DNA of 64,000 nucleotides from Ilumatobacteraceae bacterium (GCA_017856375.1 JAFMFC010000002.1:1-64000), one strand, 5' to 3'. Counted from the stretch's first letter, positions 18,608 through 29,081 are shown. Notes: a model not told the origin generated them from the sequence alone. Program-made: numbers and translations.

Positions 18608-19507
18608 ATGGTTGTCAGCCCTTCCCGGTTCGTGTGGGTCGCCAGATTCGCCTTGGTGATGCTCGTGGCCATCGTGATCACCGGTTCGATCGTCCGGTTG
18701 ACGGGATCCGGGCTGGGCTGTGTGGACTGGCCTCAGTGCAACGAGGAGCGGTTCGTCGACGTGTCGTCTGGCCATGCCGCCATCGAGCAGGTGAACCGCT
18801 TGTTCACGGGACTGGTCGCCTTGTCGGTGATTCTCGCCCTGGGGACGGCATTACTGCTTAGACCGAGGAATGCGCGTCTGATCGTCTTAGCAATTGGACT
18901 GGTTCTTGGCGTACTCGCTCAAGTGGTGATTGGGGGGATTGTCGTGCTCACCGGTCTGCATCCCTCAAGCAACATGATCCATTTCTTGGTCTCGGTAATT
19001 TTGGTCGCACTTTCGCGCTGGCTCTTGAATGAGGCGAGGCAGCTCGAGTCGACGGAAACGGCAGTGCCCATTTCCACGAGAGCGTCATCGTGGAGTTGGG
19101 CGCTGTTTTTCGCCACTACGGCAACGATTGTCGCGGGGACGGTGGTGACGGCGACTGGTCCTCATGCCGGTGACGAGAACGCCCCGCGATTCGACCTCGA
19201 CTTGCGACAGACCGTTCAGGTTCACGGTGTCATGGCGTGGATCACCGCAGGCCTGTTGTTGTACGGGTTGTGGAAGTGCTTCGGCGAGTGGAGATCAATG
19301 CGTCGAAGCGTCGAGGTGATGCTCGGTGTGTTCCTCGCCCAGATGTTCGTTGGCTACGTGCAGTACTTCAGTGGGGTTCCCGCCCAATTGGTGGCGATCC
19401 ACATCGCGCTCAGTATGGGGGTCGTGATCGCAGGTATCGACGTGGTGTGGGGAACGTCGAGAAGGCGAGCGGTCAGTTCGAAGATGCTCGCCGCAACCGA
19501 TCTCTGA
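18608..19507 (+). CDS. ctaA: Heme A synthase (COX15/CtaA)
   Basis: GSIVRLTGSGLGCVDWPQCN and VVTATGPHAGDENAPRFDLDLRQTVQVHG motifs, 8-TM profile. Confidence 0.92.
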   Translation: MVVSPSRFVWVARFALVMLVAIVITGSIVRLTGSGLGCVDWPQCNEERFVDVSSGHAAIEQVNRLFTGLVALSVILALGTALLLRPRNARLIVLAIGLVLGVLAQVVIGGIVVLTGLHPSSNMIHFLVSVILVALSRWLLNEARQLESTETAVPISTRASSWSWALFFATTATIVAGTVVTATGPHAGDENAPRFDLDLRQTVQVHGVMAWITAGLLLYGLWKCFGEWRSMRRSVEVMLGVFLAQMFVGYVQYFSGVPAQLVAIHIALSMGVVIAGIDVVWGTSRRRAVSSKMLAATDL

Positions 19508-20417
19508 CGGCGAGTCCCAAGCCTGTGGCAACGGGCAGCTCGGCAACGATCACGTCTGCACCGACCTCATCGGCTTCGCGAAGCTGTGAATACAACGTGC
19601 TCGCGAGGAGCGGGAGTGAATCGACATGGCGCAACGCGACCACATGCTTGCCCGAGTTTCTCAACGTCGTGAGAACCTCTTCACAGGACTCGTGCTCCTC
19701 GATCACTCTCACGGCGGCGCGGGGTTGATAGTGCACGGGGAGCGTGCCCGGCGCCGGAACTGCTCGATCGTTGACCACGACTGGGTAGCCGAGAATCGTG
19801 CTCACGTCCTCGATCGGTAGACCGCCTGGTCGAACCAGTCGCGCCTGATCTTGCGTGAAGTCGACGATCGTGGACTCGACTCCGATGCGGCAGGGACCGT
19901 CATCGACGATGAGGTCGACATGGCCGCCCAGGTCCGCACACACGTGGTGAGCGGTCGTGGGGCTGACTCTCCCGAACATGTTCGCGGACGGTGCGGCAAT
20001 GGGGATCCCCAGTGTTTCGATGACACGACGCGTGAACGAGTTGGCGGGAACTCGGAGGGCGACAAACTCCGAACCACCCACGACTTCGTCGGGGACACGT
20101 TCGTCGCGTCGGACGAGCATCGTGAAGGGGCCGGGCCAACAAGCACGGGCACAGATTCGAGCATCGACGGAGACGTCGACTGCATACTTCTCGAGATCCT
20201 CGAAACTCGCCAGATGAACGATCAGTGGATGCGAGGTGGGGCGACCCTTCGTTTCATAGACACGCCGGATCGCCCGGGCCGAGGAGATCGAAGCACCGAG
20301 TCCGTAGACCGTCTCGGTGGGCAGCGCAACGATGCCGTCGTTGCCGAGGATCTCGACCGTCTTCGCTACGGCGTTTCCGTCATCTGACGTGATCATCGAA
20401 CAGCGAGTGTCGCGCAT
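19473..20417 (-). CDS. L-threonylcarbamoyladenylate synthase (Sua5/YwlC/YrdC)
   Basis: GIVALPTETVYGLGA, KGRPTSHPLIVHLAS, RVPANSFTRRVIETLGIPIAAPSAN; start at 20417 or 20396. Confidence 0.9.
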   Translation of the reverse strand: MRDTRCSMITSDDGNAVAKTVEILGNDGIVALPTETVYGLGASISSARAIRRVYETKGRPTSHPLIVHLASFEDLEKYAVDVSVDARICARACWPGPFTMLVRRDERVPDEVVGGSEFVALRVPANSFTRRVIETLGIPIAAPSANMFGRVSPTTAHHVCADLGGHVDLIVDDGPCRIGVESTIVDFTQDQARLVRPGGLPIEDVSTILGYPVVVNDRAVPAPGTLPVHYQPRAAVRVIEEHESCEEVLTTLRNSGKHVVALRHVDSLPLLASTLYSQLREADEVGADVIVAELPVATGLGLAVRDRLRRASSN

Positions 20418-20493
20418 CGGTGGCAGGCTAGCCACGCCACTGTCGGGCCACGGGGCTAGCATTTCTGCGTTTGCCCGAGGGGGAGGTCGAGCC

Positions 20494-21930
20494 ATGAAGT
20501 TCCTACGAGACGCGCCCGATTTCGATCTCACCTACAACGATGTGTTCCTGGTTCCGTCGTTGTCCGACGTCGATTCGCGTATGAAGGTGGATCTGTCCAC
20601 TGGTGACGGCGTCGGCACCACCATCCCCATCGTGGTCTCGAACATGACGGCTATCGCGGGACGCCGGATGGCGGAGACTGTTGCGCGACGGGGTGGACTC
20701 GTCGTGCTTCCTCAGGACATCCCCATCGACGTCGTGCGCCGGGTCGTCGACTTCGTCAAGTCCAGGCACACCATATTTGATACCCCGATCATCATGAATG
20801 CCGAGGGAACGGTCGGCGAGGCCCTGAGTTTGCTGCACAAGCGATCCCATGGTGCAGTCCTCATCCTCGACGACGAAGGTAAGCCTCGCGGGATATTCAC
20901 CGAGCACGACGCAGTGGGTTTCGATCGATTCACTCAGCTCCACAACGTGATGAACCGTGAAGTGATAACTATTTCGCAAGATAGATCGGTTCAAGAGATA
21001 CACGATCAGATGAACGACTCCCGTCTGAGTTTTGCGCCTGTTGTCGATTCTCGCGGAGCGGTGGTGGGTTGCATCACCCGCAAGGGCGCCTTGCGCAGTG
21101 CTATCTATAAGCCTGCTCTTGACAAGAGCGGTCGTTTGATGATCGGCGTTGCGGTCGGGATCAACGCTGAACCGGCCAAACGGGCCCGCGCGTTAGTTGA
21201 GATGGGTGTTGATGTTGTGGTGGTCGATACCGCTCACGGACATCAACGCCGAATGCTCCAAGCAGTCGAACAGGTCAAGGCCGTCACCGGTTCAGTGAAG
21301 CTCGTTGCCGGAAACGTCGTCACACGAGAAGGAACTCGGGACTTGATCGATGCCGGAGCCGACATCGTCAAGGTTGGGGTGGGGCCTGGTGCGATGTGTA
21401 CGACGAGAATGATGACGGGAGTGGGAAGACCTCAGTTTTCCGCGGTGCTTGATTGCGCAGAAGAGGCATCCGCACGAGGCAAACACGTCTGGGCCGACGG
21501 TGGAGTGCGTCATCCCCGGGATGTTGCGCTCGGAGTCGCCGCGGGAGCGTCCAACGTGATGTTCGGCTCGCTGCTTGCCGGCACTTACGAATCCGCGGCA
21601 GACACTCTGAGAGATTCAGACGGTCGTTTGTACAAGGAAAGTTTCGGCATGGCGTCGAACCGAGCGGTCCGTAATCGGACACGACAGGAAAGCGCCATCG
21701 AGCGCGCTCGAAAGGAGCTGTTCGAGGAAGGCATCAGCACCTCGCGGATGTATCTCGATCCAACGCGACCGAGTGTCGAAGACATCATCGACCAAATAGT
21801 CGCGGGTGTTCGCTCTGCTTGCACGTACTCGGGGGCGTCCACGCTCGGTGAATTGCACGACCGAGCCATCGTCGGTGTGCAGAGTTCGTCTGGGTACGAA
21901 GAGGGTCGACCACGCGACACCAGCTGGTGA
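20494..21930 (+). CDS. guaB1: GuaB1-family IMP dehydrogenase-related protein (probably GMP reductase in actinobacteria)
   Basis: [34 protein letters not shown], two CBS-like segments, [17 protein letters not shown] active-site loop. Confidence 0.88.
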   Translation: MKFLRDAPDFDLTYNDVFLVPSLSDVDSRMKVDLSTGDGVGTTIPIVVSNMTAIAGRRMAETVARRGGLVVLPQDIPIDVVRRVVDFVKSRHTIFDTPIIMNAEGTVGEALSLLHKRSHGAVLILDDEGKPRGIFTEHDAVGFDRFTQLHNVMNREVITISQDRSVQEIHDQMNDSRLSFAPVVDSRGAVVGCITRKGALRSAIYKPALDKSGRLMIGVAVGINAEPAKRARALVEMGVDVVVVDTAHGHQRRMLQAVEQVKAVTGSVKLVAGNVVTREGTRDLIDAGADIVKVGVGPGAMCTTRMMTGVGRPQFSAVLDCAEEASARGKHVWADGGVRHPRDVALGVAAGASNVMFGSLLAGTYESAADTLRDSDGRLYKESFGMASNRAVRNRTRQESAIERARKELFEEGISTSRMYLDPTRPSVEDIIDQIVAGVRSACTYSGASTLGELHDRAIVGVQSSSGYEEGRPRDTSW

Positions 21931-22577
21931 AGACCGTGCGAATTGTGGCAATTGACGGTCCCGCTGGAGCGGGAAAGTCGACTATCGCTAGGATGCTTGC
22001 GGAACGCATTGGTCTGATGTATCTCGATACAGGCGCCATGTATCGGGCACTTACCGTTGTCGCGCAAGACCGCGGAATTGACTTGGGAGACGAAAGCCAA
22101 ATGGTTGCTCTTCTCGATTCATCATCGATTTTCGTAGGCAAGTCAGAAGTCGTGATCAACGAGGAGGATGTCACGACGCGCATTCGTTCTCAGGAGGTCA
22201 CGTTGGGCGTGAGCACCGTTGCCACGTTGCCAGGTGTCCGAGCCCGCTTACGGGATCTTCAGCGCAAATGGGCGGAACGAATTGGTGGGGGCGTGGTTGA
22301 GGGCCGCGACATTGCAACCGTGGTCTTTCCCGAAGCCTGCCTCAAGGTGTTTCTCACTGCTAGTCCATCCGAGCGTGCGCGACGCCGAGTTGAACAGATC
22401 GGGGGAGATCTCCTTGAAGTTGAGGCAGCTATCACTCTTCGTGACCAGCGTGACATGTCAAGAGCCGATGGCCCCCTCAAACCTGCCGAAGGCGCGGTGG
22501 TAATCGACACCACCGGGCTCTCGGTGGAGAATGTTGTGGCGACGATGGCTGATTTGTACAGGAAAAATTGTGGCTGA
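21927..22577 (+). CDS. cmk: Cytidylate kinase
   Basis: VAIDGPAGAGKSTIARMLAERIGLMYLDTGAMYRALT, GRDIATVVFPEA, RDQRDMSRADGPL. Confidence 0.93.
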   Translation: MKTVRIVAIDGPAGAGKSTIARMLAERIGLMYLDTGAMYRALTVVAQDRGIDLGDESQMVALLDSSSIFVGKSEVVINEEDVTTRIRSQEVTLGVSTVATLPGVRARLRDLQRKWAERIGGGVVEGRDIATVVFPEACLKVFLTASPSERARRRVEQIGGDLLEVEAAITLRDQRDMSRADGPLKPAEGAVVIDTTGLSVENVVATMADLYRKNCG

Positions 22578-23250
22578 AGTCAGCACAAAGCTTGCGGGCG
22601 ATGGATTTGCTGCTCGCGTCTTTTACCGCTTGATTCGTGGACTAGTCGTGTGGTTGGCGCGGGTGTGGTTACGAGTCGAATACATCGGTCTCGAACACGT
22701 TCCGAAGTCGGGCCCATTCATCGTCGCCCCCACACACAGGTCGCTACTTGACATTCCGATTGCATCCGGGGTCACCTCGAGGCGTCTCAGATTCATGGGC
22801 AAGGACTCGTTGTGGAAGGTGCCGCTGTTCGGGCGCTTCTTGAGCGCGTTGGGGGGCTTCCCCGTGACGCGTGGCTCAGCCGATTTGGAGGCCCTGAAGC
22901 GCTGCATCGGGGTTCTGTGCAACGGTGAGCCGTTGGTCCTCTTCCCGGAGGGCACACGTCGTCACGGTCCCATCATCATGGAATTGTTCGATGGCGCAAC
23001 GTTCGTCGCGGCCAAGGCTGAAGTGCAGATCGTTCCCGTGGCCATCGCCGGTACCGAAGAATCAATGTCCAAAGGAAAGAAGGGTATCGGGCGCTCTCGC
23101 TGCACCGTCGTAATTGGACGACCGATCGGATACTCCGCGTCGGGGCGTCAGGGGCGCGATGAGATGGCCTTGCTCAGCGGTCGCCTGCAGGGCGAGCTGC
23201 AGTCGCTTTTCGACGAAGCGAATCGTCGCGTGGCTCAACGAATCAGATAA
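22570..23250 (+). CDS. 1-acylglycerol-3-phosphate O-acyltransferase (PlsC-like)
   Basis: VAPTHRSLLDIPI (HX4D-like), GGFPVTRG, VLFPEGTRRHG; GTG start overlapping cmk. Confidence 0.88.
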   Translation: MAEVSTKLAGDGFAARVFYRLIRGLVVWLARVWLRVEYIGLEHVPKSGPFIVAPTHRSLLDIPIASGVTSRRLRFMGKDSLWKVPLFGRFLSALGGFPVTRGSADLEALKRCIGVLCNGEPLVLFPEGTRRHGPIIMELFDGATFVAAKAEVQIVPVAIAGTEESMSKGKKGIGRSRCTVVIGRPIGYSASGRQGRDEMALLSGRLQGELQSLFDEANRRVAQRIR

Positions 23251-24470
23251 GCCTTAGCAAGTTTGGCGAGATCCTCCACGTCACGTGCATGACACGTTTC
23301 CCTAATGGAGTGCATTGACCACTGTGGAACACCGACGTCGACTGTCTCTATACCCAACCTGGTGGCGGCGATTGGTCCAATGGTCGACCCACAGCCGACA
23401 TCGTTTCGCGATGAAAACTTTTGCAGGTTGACTCCAGCATTGCGAGCCGCTTCCAACACCCCAGGCAGCGAACGGATCGACGTCGCGTACCGCTGGTTGA
23501 CGTTGTTCTTCACCGCGACTCCGCTTCCCAGGGTCGGGGCATTGTCCAAGTCGTGCTTCTCCGGATGATTCGGATGGACGCCATGACTGTTGTCCATGCT
23601 GAGCAGCGAAGTGTTTTCGATCGCCCTGAGGAAGTCAATCCTTGTTCCTCTGTGCTCATAGATCAGTGATTCGAAGAGATGCTCAATGAGCGGACCGGCA
23701 GCACCATCGACGCTTGAGGAGCCGACTTCCTCATGATCGAACAACACCGCAACACTCGGCATCGACGTCTCTGCACTCGTCAACGCGTTCATCGCAGCCC
23801 AGCACGACACCTGGTTGTCGAGTCTGGGAGAGGAGAGGAACTCGCCGTGTCTTCCCAGACGTGAGCAAGGCTGCGTGTCGACCAGTTGGCAGGACATCGA
23901 GTCGATTTCCGAAGGAGCAACACCGATTGCCTCGCCCAGGAGTTCCATGAAATCGCCGACCGTTGCCGACCACACCGGATTCAAGTGGCGATGACGATCC
24001 ACCACATGACCTCGATCATTCAGTTCGCGATCGAGATGAATGGCCAGGTGGGGAAGACGGGCGATGGGCCGATTGACATGAAACGTCCGTTCCACGCCAT
24101 CCAGACCGATGACGACTCCCGCCACTCCGAGATCCCGATCGAACCAGCTCGAAAGGATGGGTGAGCCATAGACCTCTACCGCGAGCTGTGCATGAGGGGC
24201 TGCGGAACGATGGGGGTTCGGCTTCAGATGGATTCCCGGAGAATCCGTGTGGGCACCTAGAACACGAGCACCGTGACGGCCAAAGTCGTCCATGTTTCGC
24301 CACGCCACGAGCAACCCCGATCGGCGAACGAAGCCGGCCTTCGGAAAACGTTCATCCGGGCCGGTGGATTCACGAAAACCCTGCTCGAGGAGTCGATCAC
24401 GCCACAACGTGGTCACATGCGCAGGAGTGGGACACTTCTCGATGTCGGCGAGGAGTGAATCACCGGTCAC
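23235..24470 (-). CDS. M18 family aminopeptidase
   Basis: GAHTDSPGIHLKPNP, FDHEEVGSSSVDGA, DNSHGVHPNHPEKHD, GCGSTIGPI, DVGVPQWSMHSIRE. Confidence 0.92.
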   Translation of the reverse strand: MTGDSLLADIEKCPTPAHVTTLWRDRLLEQGFRESTGPDERFPKAGFVRRSGLLVAWRNMDDFGRHGARVLGAHTDSPGIHLKPNPHRSAAPHAQLAVEVYGSPILSSWFDRDLGVAGVVIGLDGVERTFHVNRPIARLPHLAIHLDRELNDRGHVVDRHRHLNPVWSATVGDFMELLGEAIGVAPSEIDSMSCQLVDTQPCSRLGRHGEFLSSPRLDNQVSCWAAMNALTSAETSMPSVAVLFDHEEVGSSSVDGAAGPLIEHLFESLIYEHRGTRIDFLRAIENTSLLSMDNSHGVHPNHPEKHDLDNAPTLGSGVAVKNNVNQRYATSIRSLPGVLEAARNAGVNLQKFSSRNDVGCGSTIGPIAATRLGIETVDVGVPQWSMHSIRETCHARDVEDLAKLAKAYLIR

Positions 24471-24763
24471 TGGAGGGATGCCCCATCACGGTCGATCTTC
24501 AGGGAGCGCCCGAAGAATTCGCACTCGAGGCTCGTCAACGAGCCTGATTGGGCCTGTGCCCGCGCTGCTTCGATACAGCTGTTCAAACTGTCACGTTGAC
24601 TGAAGAACGTCCATCCGAGCGATCCACATACGATCAACAAGATCAGCTTGGTGACGATTGATTTCGCAAACTTCAGGACGAGCAGCGCGACGAAAACGGA
24701 GCCACCTAGGGCAAGAAGAGAGAAGTTCTTGGCTGATTCAGCGTCAAAATTGGAAAGGTTCAC
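24467..24763 (-). CDS. Hypothetical two-TM membrane protein
   Basis: 98 aa ORF with two hydrophobic helices; 4-nt overlap with the M18 gene downstream. Confidence 0.55.
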   Translation of the reverse strand: MNLSNFDAESAKNFSLLALGGSVFVALLVLKFAKSIVTKLILLIVCGSLGWTFFSQRDSLNSCIEAARAQAQSGSLTSLECEFFGRSLKIDRDGASLQ

Positions 24764-24793
24764 GGAGAGAGTCTGCCACTACCCTTTGTCACT

Positions 24794-25225
24794 GTGTCGG
24801 ACGTCAACTTTTCCGGAAACAGACCGCCAGAGGTGGTCTTGCCAGCTGAGGCGTCTGCGGTGCTGGCCGCTCTGGACCGATGTCCATCGGGTAGTTCGGG
24901 GAGAGTCGCGGTTGCAGATCTCGTCGTCAGCCATCCGACATCGTTGTTTGCCTGGGCGGAGTACGGGGACAGGGCGCGAGACGATCTGGAGTCGTACATG
25001 TCCTATCGAGTGGGTTACCACCGTGGACTCGATGCACTTCGTCAGAACGGATGGCGGGGTTCTGGCTATGTTCGATGGGCCAATGAGTCCAATCGAGGAT
25101 TCTTGCGTTGTCTGATGGGGTTGGCGCGAACCGCCCAGTTAATTGGCGAAGCCGCCGAATCACAGCGCTGTCGGACATTCCTCGCCCAGCTCGACCCCTC
25201 GACCAAATGGGATCAGCTTGATTGA
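24794..25225 (+). CDS. DUF3151 family protein
   Basis: Actinobacterial pattern HPTSLFAWAEYGDRARDDLESYMSYRVGYHRGLDALRQNGWRGSGYVRWANESNRGFLRCL. Confidence 0.82.
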   Translation: MSDVNFSGNRPPEVVLPAEASAVLAALDRCPSGSSGRVAVADLVVSHPTSLFAWAEYGDRARDDLESYMSYRVGYHRGLDALRQNGWRGSGYVRWANESNRGFLRCLMGLARTAQLIGEAAESQRCRTFLAQLDPSTKWDQLD

Positions 25226-25769
25226 TCGTCTTGGTGTAGTTCTGGCCGGTGGCCAGAGTTCGCGATTTGGTGCAGACAAATTTGTCCATGTCATCGACGG
25301 AATGGAGATGGGCTTGCGGGCTATTCGTAGTCTTCAACCTGTCGTCGATCGGGTGATAGTCGCAGGACGCCATGAGGTGCCAAGTTCATGGGGCACCGAG
25401 ACACTGTTCGGACATCGAGAGGGCTCGGGGCCCCTCGGTGCAATCGTGGATTCATCGGAATTGTGCGACTCGCAACAGATCGTCGTCGCACCGTGCGACA
25501 TGCCGAACCTTTCGACTTCGTCGATCGCCAAATTGATCGAAGCATCGACATCGTCCGACACGGCCGTTGCGATCGCTAACTCATCATTGCTACAAGAGCC
25601 TCAGTGGCTCGCCGCATGCTGGCGAACTTCTGACGTCCGCGGAGTGGTTTCCAGCCTTTATGCAGAAGGGGTGAGAAGCGTTCGCGAGGTGGCGTATCGC
25701 GTTGAACATATTTTGGTCGAGTTACCACTTGGGGATCTGGTCAATCTGAACGAGTCGGCGTCTTCATGA
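25218..25769 (+). CDS. mobA: Molybdenum cofactor guanylyltransferase-like (MobA)
   Basis: LGVVLAGGQSSRFGADKF, VAPCDMPNLS; TTG start overlapping DUF3151 stop. Confidence 0.85.
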   Translation: MIDRLGVVLAGGQSSRFGADKFVHVIDGMEMGLRAIRSLQPVVDRVIVAGRHEVPSSWGTETLFGHREGSGPLGAIVDSSELCDSQQIVVAPCDMPNLSTSSIAKLIEASTSSDTAVAIANSSLLQEPQWLAACWRTSDVRGVVSSLYAEGVRSVREVAYRVEHILVELPLGDLVNLNESASS

Positions 25770-26908
25770 AGCGTTTGTGGATCGAGAATGACGATTCGCT
25801 ATTGGAATTTTTGCAGACTCCACACGATGGCCGTTATGCGATCGACACCGAGTTTCACCGTGAGCGCACCTATTTCCCCCAGTTGGCTCTCGTCCAGCTT
25901 CGCCTCGGGGATGAAATCGGCTTGATCGACCCGCTGAGATGCAACGTGGCGCTCATCGGTCAGTTGTTCAGGGACGAACATGTCTGTGTTTTGCACGCTG
26001 GAGCACAGGACCTCGAGATTCTCACAAGAGTGTGCGGACGTTTGCCTTCACGGATTCACGACACCCAAATCGCAGCAGGTTTCCTTGGATCGACGCAGGT
26101 TTCCTTGGCTTCATTGGTCAACGAAGTTCGAAAAGTCGTCTTGCCCAAGTCGGATCGGCTGACCGACTGGCTAAGGAGACCGCTGACCCAGGCTCAACTC
26201 GACTACGCGGCCAGTGACGTCGAACATCTCTTGGAAATTCATGATCATCAAATTTCCGCTCTCTCGGCACTCGGTCGTCAAGAGTGGGTAATTGAGGCAT
26301 GCGCACGTCTTGTTGAAAGATCCCACGGTGAGCCGAATCTTGACGACTCGTGGATGAAGGTGAAGGACGCTCGATCGTTACGTGGCGAGGCCAGAGGAGT
26401 GGCAAGGAGTCTTGCCCGATGGAGGGAGCGTCGCGCAATGCAACTCGACATCCCAGTTCGCCGGGTGATGTCCGACATGGCGCTGGTGAGCATCGCCCAG
26501 GCGCGACCAGCCACTGAGTCACAGTTGCTGGGGTGTCGAGGCGTAGAGGGTCGCCAATTCGGTGGTGAGGCAACGGTTGAGATCCTGGAGGCAATTCGGA
26601 CCGGTGTGGACGAGATCTTTGAACCGGGTGAAACCAAACGGATTGAAGTCGACTCCAAACATCGCGGAGTGATACCGCTCATCGTGGCTTGGGTTGCCGA
26701 GCGGGCACGAATTTCGGAGCTCGATCCGGCATTTCTCGCCACGAGACATGACATCGACGAATATCTGGCAGGGATACCCGAAGCTCGATTGCGTCAGGGT
26801 TGGCGAGCAGACCTTCTCTTGAGCGATCTCGACGGGTTGGTGAGTGGCTCGCTCGCGTTGAGTGTGGATGATCGCGGCCGACTTCGCTTATCAGCGACTT
26901 CGAGTTGA
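25766..26908 (+). CDS. Ribonuclease D-like 3'-5' exonuclease with HRDC domain
   Basis: YAIDTEFHRERTYFPQLALVQL, HAGAQDLEIL, LDYAASDVEHLLEIHD (DEDDy), HRDC-like C-terminus. Confidence 0.9.
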   Translation: MKRLWIENDDSLLEFLQTPHDGRYAIDTEFHRERTYFPQLALVQLRLGDEIGLIDPLRCNVALIGQLFRDEHVCVLHAGAQDLEILTRVCGRLPSRIHDTQIAAGFLGSTQVSLASLVNEVRKVVLPKSDRLTDWLRRPLTQAQLDYAASDVEHLLEIHDHQISALSALGRQEWVIEACARLVERSHGEPNLDDSWMKVKDARSLRGEARGVARSLARWRERRAMQLDIPVRRVMSDMALVSIAQARPATESQLLGCRGVEGRQFGGEATVEILEAIRTGVDEIFEPGETKRIEVDSKHRGVIPLIVAWVAERARISELDPAFLATRHDIDEYLAGIPEARLRQGWRADLLLSDLDGLVSGSLALSVDDRGRLRLSATSS

Positions 26909-27034
26909 TCATCCCGTTACTTTTCGGGCGATTCCTGCCATCACGAGGCGTCTCCAGCCCGCTACGATGTGAGCCAATGTTCATCGCGTAGGCGGTCCTT
27001 GGGGTCCGCTACTGAAAGCAACGGAGCCCAAAAC

Positions 27035-27223
27035 GTGAAGAAGGGACGCCACCGGCGGTTTGAAGAAGCGCGCAAGCTGAAGCAGTCTGGGCCGTCCCCA
27101 GAAGATCTTGGCCTGCGAGGAAAGTCGCGTGAACCGCAGTCGGAAGAGGACGAGTATGCAGCTATTGCCGAGCGTTACGGCGTCCGTTTCGACGATGACG
27201 AAGATGAATCTGACGAAGACTGA
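27035..27223 (+). CDS. Small basic-acidic conserved-looking protein (DUF3073-like composition)
   Basis: GTG start; VKKGRHRRFEEARKLKQSG...AAIAERYGVRFDDDEDESDED. Confidence 0.6.
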   Translation: MKKGRHRRFEEARKLKQSGPSPEDLGLRGKSREPQSEEDEYAAIAERYGVRFDDDEDESDED

Positions 27224-27236
27224 TTAGCTGCACCTC

Positions 27237-29081
27237 TTGTCAACAGTAAGTACCCCCATTCGTAACGTCGCGCTCGTAGCGCACGTCGACCATGGCAAAA
27301 CCACGCTCGTCGATTCGTTGCTGCGTTACACCGGTGCCTTTGCGGCGCATCAAGCCGTGGTCGACCGAGTGATGGACAGCAACGACCAAGAGCGAGAGCG
27401 CGGCATCACGATCTTGGCTAAGGCCGCTCAGATCAATTACCAGGGAACTTGCATCAATCTCGTGGATACACCTGGCCACGCGGATTTTGGTGGCGAAGTT
27501 GAGCGAGCCTTGGCACTTGTAGATGGCGTCATCCTTTTGGTCGATGCAGCAGAGGGTCCGCTTCCACAAACCCGGTACGTCCTCGGCAAGGCGCTTCGCC
27601 GTAATTTGCCGGTGATCCTTGTGATCAACAAAGTTGACCGGCAAGATGCGCGACCCGAAGAAGTGCTCGCCGAGGTGGAGCAATTGTTCCTCGATCTCGC
27701 GCAGCACGACGACCATCTCTCATTTCCCGTGATCTCAGCTATCGCGAGAGATGGGCAAGCAGTTGCCGGTGTCGGGATGCCAGGACCAAGTGACGACCTT
27801 CAGCCGATGCTCGACGCCGTTCTTGCACACGTAGAAGCACCAGCGAAGGCCGATGACGCCCCGCTCAAGGCGCTGGTGACCAATTTGGACGCATCGGACT
27901 ACCTTGGCCGCCTCGGTATTGGCCGGATAGCGGCAGGTAGCTTGCGCAAGGGCGAAACCGTTGCAGTGGTCCAGCAGGTAAATCAGGACGGACAACCACA
28001 AATCATCAAGCGAAAACTGACGGGATTGTTCAAGTTCTCAGGAATTGGTCGGGTCGAAGTTGAAGAAGTCGGAAGTGGCGATTTGTTTATTGCAGCTGGA
28101 ATCGAGGAAATCCAAGTGGGAGACACCATCTCCTCGCTTGAGGACACGACTCCATTGCCTCGGTTGGAGGTGGACGAACCGGTCTTGCGGATGACGTTCG
28201 GCGTGAACACCTCCCCCATGGCGGGAAAAGAAGGAAAGTTCCTTACGAGTCGACATCTTCGCGAACGTTTGCGCCGTGAGGTGTTGGGCAACGTGAGCAT
28301 CAAGGTTGATGAGTCGGCCAACTCTGAATCTGTCATGGTGTCCGGACGAGGCGAGTTGCAGTTGGCGGTGTTGATCGAGAACATGCGACGCGAAGGCTTC
28401 GAGCTCCAAGTGAGTCGGCCAGAAGTGGTTACTCGCGAAGTTGACGGCAAGTTACACGAACCTCTGGAAACCGGGACCTGCGATGTGCCGGATGAATATG
28501 TAGGGGCGATCACGCAGGAGCTTGCTCCTCGCAAAGGACGAATCCTCGACATCGGACCGGGCGACCCAGGCCGAACCATCGTCTCCTTCGAAGCTCCATC
28601 TCGCGGATTGCTCGGTTTTCGCTCGGCTTTGCTGACGCTCACTCGAGGCACTTCGTTGTTGCACCAGTCTCTTGCCGGATGGACTCCCTGGTGTGGTGAA
28701 CTCCCGCATCGCAAGGGAGGCGCAATGGTGGGTGATCGAATTGGTACGGCCACCGCCTACGCATTGGACAACCTCCAACTACGTGGAACCCTGTTCGTCT
28801 CACCTGGTGATGAGATCTACGAAGGAATGGTCGTGGGGGAGAACGCGCGAGAGGACGAGATGGTGGTCAATGCCGTTCGCGCCAAAGAGAAGACGAACAT
28901 TCGCACCCACAGCCACGACGAGGGAATCAAGCTTGCTAGCCCACGGATTCACACACTCGAAACGGCGATCGAATGGATCGCCGATGACGAGTTGGTGGAA
29001 GTTACACCGACAAAAGTCAGAATTCGCAAACGTTTCCTCGGACTTGAGGATCGACGCCGTCAGGCCAAGAAGAACCCTTAA
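27237..29081 (+). CDS. typA: Translational GTPase TypA/BipA
   Basis: AHVDHGKTTLVDSLL, RERGITILAKA, DTPGHADFGGEVERAL, INKVDR; TTG start. Confidence 0.95.
   Translation: MSTVSTPIRNVALVAHVDHGKTTLVDSLLRYTGAFAAHQAVVDRVMDSNDQERERGITILAKAAQINYQGTCINLVDTPGHADFGGEVERALALVDGVILLVDAAEGPLPQTRYVLGKALRRNLPVILVINKVDRQDARPEEVLAEVEQLFLDLAQHDDHLSFPVISAIARDGQAVAGVGMPGPSDDLQPMLDAVLAHVEAPAKADDAPLKALVTNLDASDYLGRLGIGRIAAGSLRKGETVAVVQQVNQDGQPQIIKRKLTGLFKFSGIGRVEVEEVGSGDLFIAAGIEEIQVGDTISSLEDTTPLPRLEVDEPVLRMTFGVNTSPMAGKEGKFLTSRHLRERLRREVLGNVSIKVDESANSESVMVSGRGELQLAVLIENMRREGFELQVSRPEVVTREVDGKLHEPLETGTCDVPDEYVGAITQELAPRKGRILDIGPGDPGRTIVSFEAPSRGLLGFRSALLTLTRGTSLLHQSLAGWTPWCGELPHRKGGAMVGDRIGTATAYALDNLQLRGTLFVSPGDEIYEGMVVGENAREDEMVVNAVRAKEKTNIRTHSHDEGIKLASPRIHTLETAIEWIADDELVEVTPTKVRIRKRFLGLEDRRRQAKKNP

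Noticed and set aside
27983-28753. 256-aa minus-strand ORF under typA
   Set aside because: Ser/Pro/Arg-rich antisense ORF with no motif.
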